A stretch of 64,000 bases of DNA from Welwitschia mirabilis (GCA_051453625.1 JBOZIK010000001.1:287963744-288027743); one strand, 5' to 3'; positions 1 to 11,304 are shown, counted from the first letter of the stretch. Numbers and translations are program-made. The notes: a model not told the origin generated them from the letters alone.

Positions 1-248
1 GCTTGAGAGTTTCTGACCAGCTATCTTCTATACTCTTAGACATAGCTATGATGCTTATGTATATATATGTGGGAATAATACATTTTGGTAACATGTCGTT
101 TTAATATGTCATGATACTCTTTTTTTAGTTGAATTTGATATTGCATTCTTGCATTGGTTTATGTTTAATTCTACTCTATGCCACTGATACAGACTACCAT
201 GTTCTCTCATATGCTTATGCATATTGGTGGAGATGGGAATAAGGTCCA
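1..248. other. Unassigned AT-rich sequence
   Basis: No coding pattern or repeat is recognised here. It ends in a 651-base run of N (249-899). The reading frames that cross the gap are artefacts of the N run. Confidence 0.6.
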
Positions 249-899
249 NNNNNNNNNNNNNNNNNNNNNNNNNNNNNNNNNNNNNNNNNNNNNNNNNNNN
301 NNNNNNNNNNNNNNNNNNNNNNNNNNNNNNNNNNNNNNNNNNNNNNNNNNNNNNNNNNNNNNNNNNNNNNNNNNNNNNNNNNNNNNNNNNNNNNNNNNNN
401 NNNNNNNNNNNNNNNNNNNNNNNNNNNNNNNNNNNNNNNNNNNNNNNNNNNNNNNNNNNNNNNNNNNNNNNNNNNNNNNNNNNNNNNNNNNNNNNNNNNN
501 NNNNNNNNNNNNNNNNNNNNNNNNNNNNNNNNNNNNNNNNNNNNNNNNNNNNNNNNNNNNNNNNNNNNNNNNNNNNNNNNNNNNNNNNNNNNNNNNNNNN
601 NNNNNNNNNNNNNNNNNNNNNNNNNNNNNNNNNNNNNNNNNNNNNNNNNNNNNNNNNNNNNNNNNNNNNNNNNNNNNNNNNNNNNNNNNNNNNNNNNNNN
701 NNNNNNNNNNNNNNNNNNNNNNNNNNNNNNNNNNNNNNNNNNNNNNNNNNNNNNNNNNNNNNNNNNNNNNNNNNNNNNNNNNNNNNNNNNNNNNNNNNNN
801 NNNNNNNNNNNNNNNNNNNNNNNNNNNNNNNNNNNNNNNNNNNNNNNNNNNNNNNNNNNNNNNNNNNNNNNNNNNNNNNNNNNNNNNNNNNNNNNNNNN
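249..899. other. Assembly gap (651 N)
   Basis: Unsequenced. The flanks do not resemble each other, so this looks like a genuine gap rather than a failed overlap. Confidence 0.95.
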
Positions 900-1899
900 T
901 CTCCTGATGTGTATCCTGTGGGTAATTGAGGGACAAATATTTTAGTCTTAACTAATTGATCCACTACAATGCTTAATTGTGTCTTGTAAGTTAATCTTGT
1001 TTAAGTTAATTTTGTAAGTTTTAAAAAAAAATTCATGTTATTTTTGTGTTTCTCGAGACCAGCCCAATGTGGGTTGTGACACCTTGAGGCTTTTAAGTGA
1101 GATAGATTTTAAATTTATTCCAATAACTCCATATTTTCTGGAAGAGGTAAGAACCTTATAGATTTACTTTCTCCTTGGTCATAACCTAGTTACAATAATG
1201 GGAGTTATTCTAGTATGAAGAGGATAAAACTTTTTCTTTATAGAAGTAATGTCTAAAAAGCACCTTCCAAGCTTCATCTCCTTGGAAGAAGTAAATAACT
1301 CATTTGAAAGCTAGAAGATGACCTTGTTCAACAATAGAAGATATACCAAGATCTCCAATAGTTTTATCTACAAGATATATATCCTAGGCTACATGATAAA
1401 AAGCTTTATGATTTTTCTTATCACTCTAAAGATAACATTAAAGGAGCTTATTAATAGAATCTATAGCCTTCTCTGAAGGATTCATTAAAAAAAACATACT
1501 AGATTGGAGTTGCACTAAAGGTATGTTTTGCTACCACTAATCTTCCTATAAGAAAAAGACCCTTAGAATCCTACTTAAAGATCTTAATTTGAATCTTTTC
1601 AACTACATTTTACTAGATAAAATTAGGAGTGTCTAGAAGAGCTAAGTAAATCCTTGAAAGAGAAAATTTGTCTATTGGAGAAAGCCACTGAAAAGAAAAA
1701 TTATTGCATCAAGAATATTGGGGTAAAAGACTACTTCTGATGGATTGAGTTTTATCCATTTTAATTTTGGAGCCAAACATGTTATAGCAGATGGAAACTA
1801 CTTCTAAAGTACTCAAAACATTTTTTCCACTCTCCTTTAAAAGAAGAAAGGTATCATCAATGAAATAACTATGAAGAACTTCAAACCCATCTAGAAGTG

Positions 1900-2041
1900 N
1901 NNNNNNNNNNNNNNNNNNNNNNNNNNNNNNNNNNNNNNNNNNNNNNNNNNNNNNNNNNNNNNNNNNNNNNNNNNNNNNNNNNNNNNNNNNNNNNNNNNNN
2001 NNNNNNNNNNNNNNNNNNNNNNNNNNNNNNNNNNNNNNNNN
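1900..2041. other. Assembly gap (142 N) inside LINE 1 RT
   Basis: Falls between the QxDPL-like block and the YFIDD box of the reverse transcriptase, about where that protein stretch would be encoded. Confidence 0.95.
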
Positions 2042-2188
2042 ATTAATACACACAAATAAAGGATCCTGCATCTGATAGATGCATTCTTATATGATCTTCA
2101 AAAAAACTGCTAAGATTATGATTCTTGATGAGGTATAAGAGATAAGTCCAATCTAGTATATTATGAGATTTGAAAAAAATCTAGTATT

Positions 2189-2438
2189 AATAATAGAGCT
2201 TTTTTAAAAGAAGTATAATCCCACTTGATGCATTTCATGGTTGTCACAACATTGCCTTATATATATATATATATANNNNNNNNNNNNNNNNNNNNNNNNN
2301 NNNNNNNNNNNNNNNNNNNNNNNNNNNNNNNNNNNNNNNNNNNNNNNNNNNNNNNNNNNNNNNNNNNNNNNNNNNAATAGAGCTTTTTGAAAAGAAGTAT
2401 AATCCCAATTGATGCATTTCATGGTTGTCACAACATTG

Positions 2439-2471
<33 letters not shown>
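2189..2471. repeat. Near-identical repeats flanking a 100-N gap, each ending in a TA microsatellite
   Basis: The stretch 2189-2275 recurs at 2376-2471 with about two base differences, and each copy ends in a (TA)n run, about 20 bases on the left and 30 on the right. The gap 2276-2375 is exactly 100 N, a typical scaffolding default. The repeat probably marks two contig ends that should have been overlapped. A true tandem duplication is possible but would interrupt the LINE. Confidence 0.75.
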
Positions 2472-2473
<2 letters not shown>

Positions 2474-2635
2474 TAAATTTAACTATGTTCATATTTAGAG
2501 TCTTACTCAAGGAACCATTATGAAGAGCTTCTAAGTACACTTGATGAACATCATCAATTATATCTCTCCAAAAGTCTTTAAAGAATTCTGTAGGAAAGCC
2601 ATCTACACCTAGAGATTTTTCTCTTTTAATTGTTG

Positions 2636-3149
2636 AAGAGAAGTTGTAAGCTTAGCCTTCAATAAATGATTATTNNNNNNNNNNNNNNNNNNNNNNNNNN
2701 NNNNNNNNNNNNNNNNNNNNNNNNNNNNNNNNNNNNNNNNNNNNNNNNNNNNNNNNNNNNNNNNNNNNNNNNNNNNNNNNNNNNNNNNNNNNNNNNNNNN
2801 NNNNNNNNNNNNNNNNNNNNNNNNNNNNNNNNNNNNNNNNNNNNNNNNNNNNNNNNNNNNNNNNNNNNNNNNNNNNNNNNNNNNNNNNNNNNNNNNNNNN
2901 NNNNNNNNNNNNNNNNNNNNNNNNNNNNNNNNNNNNNNNNNNNNNNNNNNNNNNNNNNNNNNNNNNNNNNNNNNNNNNNNNNNNNNNNNNNNNNNNNNNN
3001 NNNNNNNNNNNNNNNNNNNNNNNNNNNNNNNNNNNNNNNNNNNNNNNNNNNNNNNNNNNNNNNNNNNNNNNNNNNNNNNNNNNNNNNNNNNNNNNNNNNN
3101 NNNNNNNNNNAAGAGAAGTTGTAAGCTTAGCCTTCAATAAATGATTATT
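2636..3149. repeat. Identical 39-bp repeat flanking a 436-N gap
   Basis: The bases 2636-2674 are repeated exactly at 3111-3149 around a gap of 436 N. Reading the LINE frame, the right copy joins directly to the sequence left of the first copy, so the gap and one copy look superfluous. Confidence 0.75.
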
Positions 3150-3229
3150 GCTTTCGAAGATAGGTTTACTAAAAGAAGAAGTCACATTAAGACAAAGATT
3201 TAAACTTTCCATGTAAATTGAACCCTTCG

Positions 3230-4503
3230 AAAAAATGATAGAATAGTAAGAGTAAAACTATAATTGGATGTCTTTCTGGATGATGAATAAGCATTTATCT
3301 GAGTAAATGGTATCCATTTGGGAAGAGGAAGAATTTTCTTTTAGAAAGCAAAAAAACTCGAGAGAAGCCTAGTCCCTTATATAAATCCAACAAAGATGTG
3401 ATAAATGTTGTTGACTATAAGCCATATGATGTTTAACATGTCATAATCTAAATTTGGTGAAGAGTAAAATTGAAAAAATCTAATTTCATACCATTTGTTC
3501 CATGGATTATGGATTGATAAGTCTGAATATTAGAAAGCACTTCAATCTTATAATACTAAGATTTTCTAGCTAAAAGTTTCCAAAAGTGCTTAACTGGATA
3601 TTAGACTCTAATAGAGGCATCATTCCACTAGTTAATCCAATCATTCTTGTGAATCTCAGAGAGAAGTTTCAAAATCATAGAATGAGATTGCATAAAGTGT
3701 AACTTCGTAAAAAGGACATGTTGAAAAATAAAAAGATATTAATGAAAGGAAAAATTTCTATAGCTTTGAATTGACTAATAGATTGAAGAATGATCAGATA
3801 ACACTTGATAATAATTCACTTAGATTGCTAAAACTTTTTTAACTAAAAATGAGCTATATTGTTGCTAGATAAGCAAGCTTAATGCAGGTGAGAATAGATA
3901 TAGATAGTACCTAATCTAGAATTATTCCAAATAAACCATCCTGAATTGCTAGAAGTTCTATAATTATAACTACCATATTGAAGATTAAACATGTTTTTAA
4001 AATGGATTTAAGTTGATAATTCTAAAATATCTAGCTAACCAACTCTCCCTCCTAATTTATTACAAGAGTTTTCAATCATATTAAAATCATGAGCTATGTT
4101 CTAGATGGCCTTTGATAAGGTTTAAGCAAGACAAATGCATAACTTAATATGGTTCTGATTCTAATAAGAAGAATAAATACATAAGAAGAAAAATATATTT
4201 TTTAGGTAGTTAATGTGGACCCAAACACGGTTTCCATTATGATCTGTACTAGAATCTATGATATCATTTGTCTAGCTATTATGAAAAATAGGAGATGTTC
4301 CTTCTTTATGATTATCATGGTTGGTAAAATTAAACCAATCATTATCAAAAAAATTTTAACAAAAGGATTTAAGGATAAAGCCTTAAATCTTAAATCCCTA
4401 TAAAAAAACTACATCTACTCTTTTGGATAATATATTATTTAATACTATTCTTTCTTTGAGGGGGTACTAGAGGCCTATCAAATTCCGAGATATGAAATTC
4501 ATG
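3230..4503 (-). pseudogene. LINE ORF2 endonuclease domain, decayed
   Basis: Translation from 4503 gives MNFISRNLIGL, then a stop, then YPLKERI. This corresponds to the N-terminal strand of the apurinic-like endonuclease that opens ORF2 of L1-type LINEs, whose conserved core is a Trp-Asn followed by Arg-Gly-Leu. In this family the domain nicks target DNA to prime reverse transcription. Here the Trp codon reads CGG and another position is a stop. The rest of the domain is traceable only as scattered fragments, including NPWNKWYE near 3495, in several frames. It lies directly upstream of the reverse transcriptase, as expected. Confidence 0.7.
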
Positions 4504-4799
4504 TTAAATAACTTAAAGGAATATCCTCAACCTCTAACCATTTAAAAGAGTTAACTAATTCAAAACTATTTGGTATAGGTTTGCTTACCTTTCAAAGTGT
4601 GAGATCTTTAACATAGCTATTCCATGTTAAACTTGATTTCCCTCTTTTATCTGAAAGGGATGGTTTCTTCTTAATGAATAAAGCATAATTTTTGCACCTA
4701 TCTTATGGCTAGAATTTACTTGAGAAATAAGATTGCTAATTCCCTCTAGCTCCATTTGCCTATGATCTCCTGACTTCTCTGTATGCTACAAAGAGAGAT

Positions 4800-5749
4800 T
4801 AGGCTATGAGTCCTAATCCTCTTATGAAGAAAAGCCATAATTCTTAGGATTATCTTATTTGTATATATTAGAAACATTTTCTATTAACTTGGTTAATGCA
4901 TTAGATGCAATGGATTTGAATATGATTGGACTCTTTATAGTAGTAACATCTGCAAGGTGAGGTTAAGTAAACTACTTTTTCTATGTATTTCTTTCCTTTA
5001 GCTTTGTATTTAAGCCTCTCTGGGAGAGGTTTATGTAATTCAAAATAACACCACCCTTCTAAAAGAATAGGTTCTAATACCTACATAATATTTCATGCTA
5101 ATCACTTATGTTAATTAAGATGTTAGAATCTCAACATAAGCCATAAATTAAGAAGGGAGTTCTAAAGATTTAATCCATGCTATACTTTTACTTTGACTTT
5201 ATGTTTTGGGTCAAAATTCTCTATTCATGATTTGAGAATAAGATAGGAATCATAGACATTTCAAATGGTTACTGTTTAACACAATTAACCATTTATTTAG
5301 ATTCAAAAGCAAATAGGAAAAAAAAAAAACCTAGTGAGGTTGAAGACAAGAGAAACATTAATATTTTTGAAGCCCCATTTTTTCTAAATCTAGTTTTGAA
5401 AAGCTCCCATAGATGGTATTTTCCCACTGAAGAAATCAATAGCATAAATTTTCTTAAAAGTGTTGACTATTTTATCATAGATATCTTTAGAAAATTTGAA
5501 TTCAATAGTTAAAGATTGGTTTTTCTTATCAACATTAGGCTCTTTAAAGTTATCCAAATCATTTGCTAAAACTTGTTGCATGTTGGAGTTCAAAGCTGAC
5601 ATGTGTTCAATCTTACATTTATTAAATGGATCTACCACATGCATTAGTTGCATGTTCTTCAAACTAACTCTTCCATCTATAAGTACATCAATGATTTCTC
5701 CAAAAAAAAAAATTCTACTTTTTTTTTTTTTGTGTTTTATGTAATGCAT
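4800..5749 (-). pseudogene. LINE ORF1-like (gag-like, DUF4283-type) remnant
   Basis: An open stretch of 119 codons runs from 5749 to 5390. It contains a segment reading KKIYAIDFFSGKIPSMGAFQ, which resembles the N-terminal part of the DUF4283-type RNA-binding ORF1 protein of plant LINEs. Downstream on the same strand, in shifted frames near 5200, is FDPKHKVKVKV, matching the family's motif before the conserved Pro-Val-Trp-Val block. In this family ORF1 binds the element RNA and forms the RNP. A run of lysine codons near the start comes from a homopolymer tract (5701-5732). The product is broken after about 5390. Assignment rests on weak motif likeness plus position upstream of the endonuclease. 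Confidence 0.5.
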
Positions 5750-6049
5750 GTACTAAATGTTTTCCTTTTTAAGCTATCTTTCTTCCTCTTGATTTTCCTA
5801 ATTAAAGGCTTCTAGTGCCCCTGCATGTGTGATCTCCATTAAATCTTGAGATGTCCTTTTGAACTTTACTGTAGACACTTACCATCTTTATGCTTAGAGA
5901 CTAGTAAATGCTTGTTTACTCTAAAGATCATTCAAAAATATTTGAGAATTAGGAATGATCAAGACATAAAACTTAAAATTAGAACTACTAGCCATCTTTG
6001 CCATTTACTCAGAAACCTTATTTCTATCTACTTAAAAATACTTGCTTCT
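5750..6049. other. Unassigned spacer between LINE 1 and the tandem repeat
   Basis: AT-rich with no recognised coding pattern. It contains a 69-codon frame at 5846-6055 with no family resemblance, which I consider accidental. Confidence 0.5.
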
Positions 6050-6520
6050 ATGTAATCACAAATGCCTTGCTCTTGTCTACCTAGAAATTCCTTACTTCTT
6101 TTTCCAATGATTTTCTTAAAAATACCTCACTTAGAAACACCTCGCCCTACCCAAAAAACATCTTACTTAGAAATTTCTTCACCCTAAAATGCCTCACTTT
6201 AAAATTCTTCATTATGAAATGCCTTTTCTTTGATATGCTTTACTCTAAAAGCACCTTTGCTTTGAAAATGCTTTACTGTGAAAAATGCTCCTACAATAGA
6301 ATTGATCTTCATTTCTTTGAAAATGTTCCTAAAAATGCTATGCTTTGAAAATGCTTAATTTATCTGTCTTAAAATGCTTTACTTAACTATCTGAACCTGC
6401 TTTAGCTACTATCTAACAATGATTTACTTTTGCTCTAACTTAGATGCTTCATTCTATCAATGTAGATAGATCTTTGCTCTCTCTCACATGCTTTGCTCTA
6501 TCTCAAATGCTTCACTCCAT
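6050..6520. repeat. Degenerate short-period tandem repeat
   Basis: About 470 bp are made of diverged copies of a unit of roughly 16-20 bp resembling AATGCTTTACTTTGAAA, for example ATGCTTTACTCTAAAAGC, TTGCTTTGAAAATGCTTTAC and ATGCTATGCTTTGAAAATGC. Spacing is irregular and copies are interrupted, as in an old minisatellite. No coding function is suggested. It sits between LINE 1 and gypsy element 1. Confidence 0.65.
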
Positions 6521-7789
6521 TTACACTATTCTAGTAATACTTATAACCAAAATCCACATGTTAATACATTTTAAATGGCACTAAAAGGATGATCCAAAAG
6601 CTTTAATTCCAATAATTTTTTGCTTTCTTATATTCTTCTTGTTGAAATTTTAAATCCATTATTCTCTTATCCTTTGAAATTGCATTAGATAAATGACTAG
6701 TTAGGAGTTAGCTTTCCATGTAAATTATCCTTTTCATTTCACTTCTTTAAGAAGTGCAAGCTCACTTCTAAATCTATTGTTGTTTTACCTCAAACTTCAG
6801 ATTGGGATTTTGAGTTCTTAGCCAAAGGATTTCTTATGTTTGATACACAACCATTGATACCAAATACAATGGCTAATTAAATTTTTATAAGCCTTTACAA
6901 CTTTCAAGACATTCATGCTATTCTTAATACTCTATAATAGCTTAACATCTTATCTAATCCATAAGTAAAAAATCCTAAAGAATACTAAAAAATTTTAAGA
7001 ACTTATTAGGATTGAATGACATTTATCCTTATAACATCTCTTGTTGAGTTTTTATTATAACTTTCTAAGGACCATCTTTAGACTGATTCCTCACTCTTGA
7101 AAATCAATCAATTTTTACCTAGTCTAAACTACAATAAAAGTTTATCAGATAATTCAAAAAGATCATAAGCCCTACTTTGATTGCTATAAACTTTACTACT
7201 ATTAGAAAGATGGTAAGTGAAAACCTTAGATAATACAACCTAATATTCCTTTATCAAATATCTTGTGTCTCTGGTAAATGAAGCCAAATTCATTTTTAAA
7301 ACTTATTTAGCATTTTAAATCACTAGTGATTCCAAAATCATCACATCATAATAATAAATAAACAAAGCTATATTTCTAGAGAGTATTAATTTCCTAAACT
7401 CATTATAGTACTTAACTAGTAATCCTGACTTTATCCATCCTCTTTAAAGTCTCTAATAGACCAACTTTTTTATCTAAAATAATAATGGTTTTCCTATAAG
7501 TGCTTGGCTTCCAACTCATCAATAATTACAATCCTTACTTCTGATTCAAAGTAGCTCCTCAATGCAATAACCTTTAAATACTTTTAGTAAAGTGAAATCA
7601 CAACAGCTTCTATAGTTAATCATTAACAACAAATTCAATTCCATTCAAATATTTAATCAATCCTCCAAATTGAGAATGTCAATCAAGACAAGAAAACTAA
7701 GTTGAATTAATTCTTAATAAAATTGTAAAAACTAGCTAATAAAGTAACATAGTTAAAAAAAAAAATTAGAATTAGACATTACATCAAGG
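6521..7789. other. Unassigned; possible 5' part of gypsy element 1
   Basis: This is where the LTR, leader and capsid part of gag of the plus-strand gypsy element should lie. I see neither a convincing LTR nor a gag capsid translation. A sequence resembling the complement of a tRNA-Met primer site occurs near 6850-6866, but in minus orientation and without LTR support. Confidence 0.4.
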
Positions 7790-8730
7790 ACAACCAACCC
7801 CACAACTTATGGTAGGCCAAGGTTCTACTACTCCTAATAAGTATTACAGATTATACTAAGTCTATCATTTTGAAAAGACTTACCCTGAAGTCTAATTGAT
7901 CTTTGGGGAAGAAGCTAAAAACCCTATAAAAGCACTAATGATGGTATTAGAAGTGGCTCCTAAAGTAGAAAATGCACTTGCCTAATCTCATAAATAGGTT
8001 AATGTTTTAAATAGATCTAGATAAGTAATTAATAATAGATCACATAAGAACATAGTCTTGAAAACTCCAAAAAAGAATATATTCAAAAGAGTAGTATGTA
8101 TGCTCAAAAGATCCTACAACCCTCATAGTATGGATTCATCATAAAATTTAAACGAAGGTAATCAAGGCATCCTACATTAACCAAAAAAGGTTATTTTTCC
8201 AAGATACTGACAATGAGAATAAAGAATTATCTAAACCTTTCAACATTATAGATGAGTTTAAGAAAATAAAGATCAACATTCCTATTAGTGACTTTATGTA
8301 ATTTCAAAAAGTTAAAAATGTTCTAAAAAATCTTTATTCCAAAACAACACTAATATTAAGGATAATACTATCTCTTTTCAAGAGAAATCCATACAACTTA
8401 TTGAAGGTGAAGTGAAAAGTTTCAATTCTTTGACAACATCTAATCTAAAATAAAATGCTATCACTAAGTAGGATCAACCTCCATTTCTAATATTGCTAAT
8501 CATAAATAAAAAAATATTCATAAATACCTAATGGATTTAGGAGTGATAGTTAATGTTATTTCCTACAAGATTTGTAAGGCTATTAGCTTCAAGATATCGT
8601 GCTTGTAAGAGGGATTATTTAATTGAATGGATTAAGTGTTAAAGTTATAAGCATGTTGAAAGATATAAAAGTTTAGATAAAAGCTAATACTAACATCTTA
8701 TTTAAAGTAGACATTTATATAATTAAGGTG
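7790..8730 (+). pseudogene. Gypsy 1 gag C-terminus / aspartic protease remnant
   Basis: At 7790-7990 the translation includes QPTPQLMVGQGSTTPNKYY and HFEKTYPEV, fragments that look like the gag-PR linker of plant gypsy polyproteins. At 8528-8570 it reads LMDLGVIVNVISYK. That has the shape of a retropepsin active site, Asp-x-Gly followed by a Val-Asn-Val strand, with Leu in the middle position (Asp-Leu-Gly, 8534-8542). The protease would cut the polyprotein. Downstream at 8741-8935 is a 64-codon open stretch in the position of the C-terminal half of the protease, but I could not match it firmly. Confidence 0.55.
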
Positions 8731-9214
8731 AAACCTACATATGGAATATTGCTTTCACATTCTTATGGATCTTGGAGGCTTCTTTTGCTTAGATTTTTCT
8801 AAATTTCTTATTCTTATTAAAGGTGAACATAAACCAATTATTATAGCATTTAAACCTTTCTTCAAGAAAGTGGTAACCTTTTTGAATTATTTCAACACAC
8901 CACGACCTAACTTAGATCACATTTCATGGGAGTAATTAACTTGGATATGGAAGAATACATAGTGGAAAATGAAGCTGAGTTGGAAGATATAGTAGTTGAA
9001 ATAAAAATTAAGCTTAATGAACCAAACCCTTTCATAAATGTGTTCTCAACTATTTATAGTTAAACTTAGAAAGAGATGCCATAGGATTATGTCGATATTT
9101 ACCAATTTCAATAGTCATATGGAAAGACTTTCCTCTTTGATGATCTGCTTCCATTAGAAAAGATCCATATCCCTTTTATCCTCCTATCAATTAAGTCTAA
9201 AGTGTAAAATATAA

Positions 9215-9690
9215 TTGAAATATGATGAGGATATTATATATCATAATCTACAAATTTTGTTTAATAGTATACAAGACCTTGACATAATTATTCTTTGTGT
9301 AGATAAATCTTCTTCTAAGAAGAGATATGATATGGATATAATGCTAGCTATCCCTAGCTTAAAACCCATCCTAAAAGTGATTAATTTCATTGTTCTTATA
9401 ACAAACGACATGATGGAATATGAAGCATTGATACATGGGTTAAAACTTGCTTAACACTATGACTTAAAAAAGCTAAAGATTTTTAGTAATTTCTAGCTAA
9501 CTATTAATCAAGTTAGCAATATCTATAAAGATTGAATTCCAGATATTCTTAAATTTCTTGAAAACGTCAATTGTATAACATTGCATCATGTTTCTCACAA
9601 GTAATACTACATAGCTAATGCTTTTTCACAAGCTACATTTATTCTTAATATATCCTTCACACATGATAAATATGATTCGTAAGTGATCAT
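9215..9690 (+). pseudogene. Additional RNase H domain upstream of RT (gypsy 1)
   Basis: The frame 9215-9454 and its continuation read CVDKSSSKKRYDMDIM, then TNDMMEYEALIHGLKLA, then a degraded central strand, then LHHVSHK and ANAFSQA near 9580-9640. These follow the order of the conserved blocks of the archaeal-type RNase H found in Tat-like plant retrotransposons: first Asp with Gly-rich loop, Glu in the EYEALI helix, and the final His-Val and Asn-x-x-Ala-Asp-Ala block. The first Asp and the Glu persist; the last block has Asn-Ala where Asp-Ala is usual. A segment at 9710-9745 (LIPDNVKYF) links it to the RT. Its placement before, not after, the RT is the notable point. Confidence 0.75.
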
Positions 9691-9989
9691 CAAAAGGTCT
9701 TTTCATTACTTAATCCCAGATAATGTCAAATATTTTTAGGTCTTTGATAATGACAATCAACTTTCTAGGTTCATAACCTTACAAGAAGAATTTCAAGATA
9801 GTATCAGTCAATTCCAAAGTAAGAGATCAAGAGGATAAGATAGAAGATAAGCCTCTTAAGATTCTCCTCAACCAACTTAAGCCTAAACTTCTTAAATAAT
9901 AATTCAATTAGTAGACTAAGAAATTAAACCAAAACAAAAGCCAAAATGAATGGAAAAATTGACTAAGACTAAGGTTATTACTATTAATA

Positions 9990-10985
9990 AGAATCACAAA
10001 GACCTGCCTATCAAGGTCAGTAGTTAGCTACACTCTAATGATAAGAAGAAACTTATTAATTTACTCAATGATTTTAATGATGTTTTGACATGGTCATATG
10101 AGGATCTCAAGGTTTATAATCCTTTGATCATCATACATATAATTCCTATTTTACCAAATGTTTAACCTTTTCATTAAAAGCTAAGGTAAGTATACCTTAA
10201 AATAGAATCAATTATGAAACTATAATTTGATAAGATTATGAAATCCATAATTACTTATTATTTCTTAACTATACATTCAAGTTGGATAGCAAACTTAATA
10301 CCTGTAAGAAAAAATTAGGCTAAATTTAATTATGTATAGATATAAAAAATCTAAATTTAATATGCAGCAAAGATAATTACCCTATACTACATATAGAAGA
10401 GTTATTGTAAGCTACTAACGGGTCACAAAGGTACTCATTTTTAGATGGTTATTTAGGATATGAACAAATCCTCATGAGCAAGTTCAATCAACATAAGATT
10501 GCATTTACAACTAAATGCGAAATCTCACAAAAATGCTTTTTAGTTTCATCAATGTAGGCTCAGCATTATAGAAGACGATGGATAAGACATTTGAAGGCAT
10601 GATAAGAAAACTCATTATCATTTATTTTTATGTTCTCATTGTCTTTTAGCAAGATATAGGCACTCACATTTAGAACTTATGATGTGTTTTTAAAAGATGT
10701 AGACATTATGGAGTATCTTTATATGCCAAGAAATCAGTTTTTGAAGTGTAATTAAAAATATTCCTTAGACACATTATCAAAAAATATGGGATTTCAATTA
10801 ATCTTGAAAAGGTTAATGCCATACTTAAAATTGAATATCCCTTAATAAGGAAACAAGTAAAATCCTTCTTTGGGAAGATCAACTTTATCTATCAATTCAT
10901 CTAATGTTTGTAGAACTAGTTCATCCAATTAACAACATGTTAAAAAAAGGATTAATTAATCAATTAGAATGATTAATCAAAGAAG
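9990..10985 (+). pseudogene. Reverse transcriptase (gypsy 1), decayed
   Basis: The N-terminal block reads LLNDFNDVLTWSYEDLKVYN (about 10059-10118), followed by NLIPVRKN near 10288-10312. The palm motif SQRYSFLDGYLGYEQIL spans about 10424-10474, so the first catalytic Asp is present. The second palm box, near 10620-10660, reads FIFMFSLSFSK and has lost both Asp residues of the YxDD motif. Later, GFQLILKRLMPYLKLN and KILLWEDQLYLSIH (shifted frames) mark the RT thumb. In this family the enzyme copies the element RNA to DNA. Stops and frame changes occur throughout. Confidence 0.85.
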
Positions 10986-11304
10986 GCCTTCTTCACCATT
11001 AAGAAAGAAATCTTCAAATCTCTAGTTCTAGTTGCCTCATGGCTTGAGAACAAATTCTTCTTATGTACTTTTTTAAGTAATAATGTTATAGTAGGCATTC
11101 TGACCCAAGATGTTTAAAATGAAGGACAAAGGCCAATTACTTTTATTTATGAACCTTTAAAAGATGCTAAAATGAGGTATACCCTAGTTGAAAATTAGTT
11201 ATATGTAGTTATCAAAACTGTTAAAACATTTAAGTACTATCTTTTAAGAGCTAAAATTATCATCATAGTGCCTAATCCAAGGACCATAGTACTAGCCAAA
11301 TTAT
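10985..11304 (+). pseudogene. RNase H domain after RT (gypsy 1), cut by gap
   Basis: Translation reads LVASWLENKFFLCTFLSN, then GILTQDV, RPITFIYEPLKDAKMRYTL, then YVVIKTVKTFKYYLL and IIIVPNPRT, a good match to the normal gypsy RNase H that follows RT. The usual Asp of the first strand is replaced in this copy. The domain runs into a 739-N gap (11305-12043), where its end and the start of integrase must lie. Confidence 0.8.

Larger units (their letters stand above)
1100..3212 (-). pseudogene. LINE ORF2 reverse transcriptase and C-terminal region, decayed
   Basis: The frame opening at 3212 (MESLNLCLNV) continues across a gap into KSLGVDGFPTEFFKDFW near 2570-2625, the fingers motif of LINE reverse transcriptases. 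Near 2060 is a degraded QxDPL block. The catalytic box reads YFIDDTFLLL (the two Asp codons at 1853-1858), so the metal-binding Asp pair survives. Thumb-region motifs follow: KGLFLIGRLVVAKHTFSATP near 1510-1570, and a block near 1270-1430 with VA-stop-DIYLVDKTIGDLGI. Stops occur at several Trp and Gln positions. The enzyme would copy element RNA at the target nick. This copy is split by three gaps, two of them flanked by duplicated sequence. Confidence 0.85.
1100..5749 (-). mobile_element. Decayed LINE (non-LTR retrotransposon) no. 1
   Basis: On the minus strand the order is ORF1-like protein, endonuclease, reverse transcriptase and a C-terminal region, the layout of plant L1-type LINEs. Three N gaps (1900-2041, 2276-2375, 2675-3110) and many stops and frameshifts interrupt it. 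The 3' end should lie at the low-coordinate side, but I see no clear poly(A) tail (poly-T on the plus strand) or target-site duplication near 1000-1100. The 5' limit is placed at the start of the ORF1-like frame and could lie further right. The element is certainly inactive. Confidence 0.85.

Noticed and set aside
109-964. Open frames of 227-275 codons across 249-899 on both strands
   Set aside because: They exist only because the run of N contains no stop codon; the sequenced ends encode nothing recognisable.
4215-4403. Plus-strand frame of 62 codons in LINE 1
   Set aside because: It is antisense to the endonuclease region of the minus-strand LINE.
5496-5744. Plus-strand frame of 82 codons
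   Set aside because: Antisense shadow of the LINE ORF1-like frame.
6850-6866. Sequence resembling the complement of a tRNA-Met primer site
   Set aside because: No LTR can be recognised to its right and it has the wrong orientation for gypsy 1; it also forms part of a short chance inverted repeat (CCATTG/CAATGG).
7250-7640. Possible minus-strand copia gag in 7.25-7.64 kb
   Set aside because: Translation showed only vague likeness and no zinc knuckle; not above chance for AT-rich DNA.
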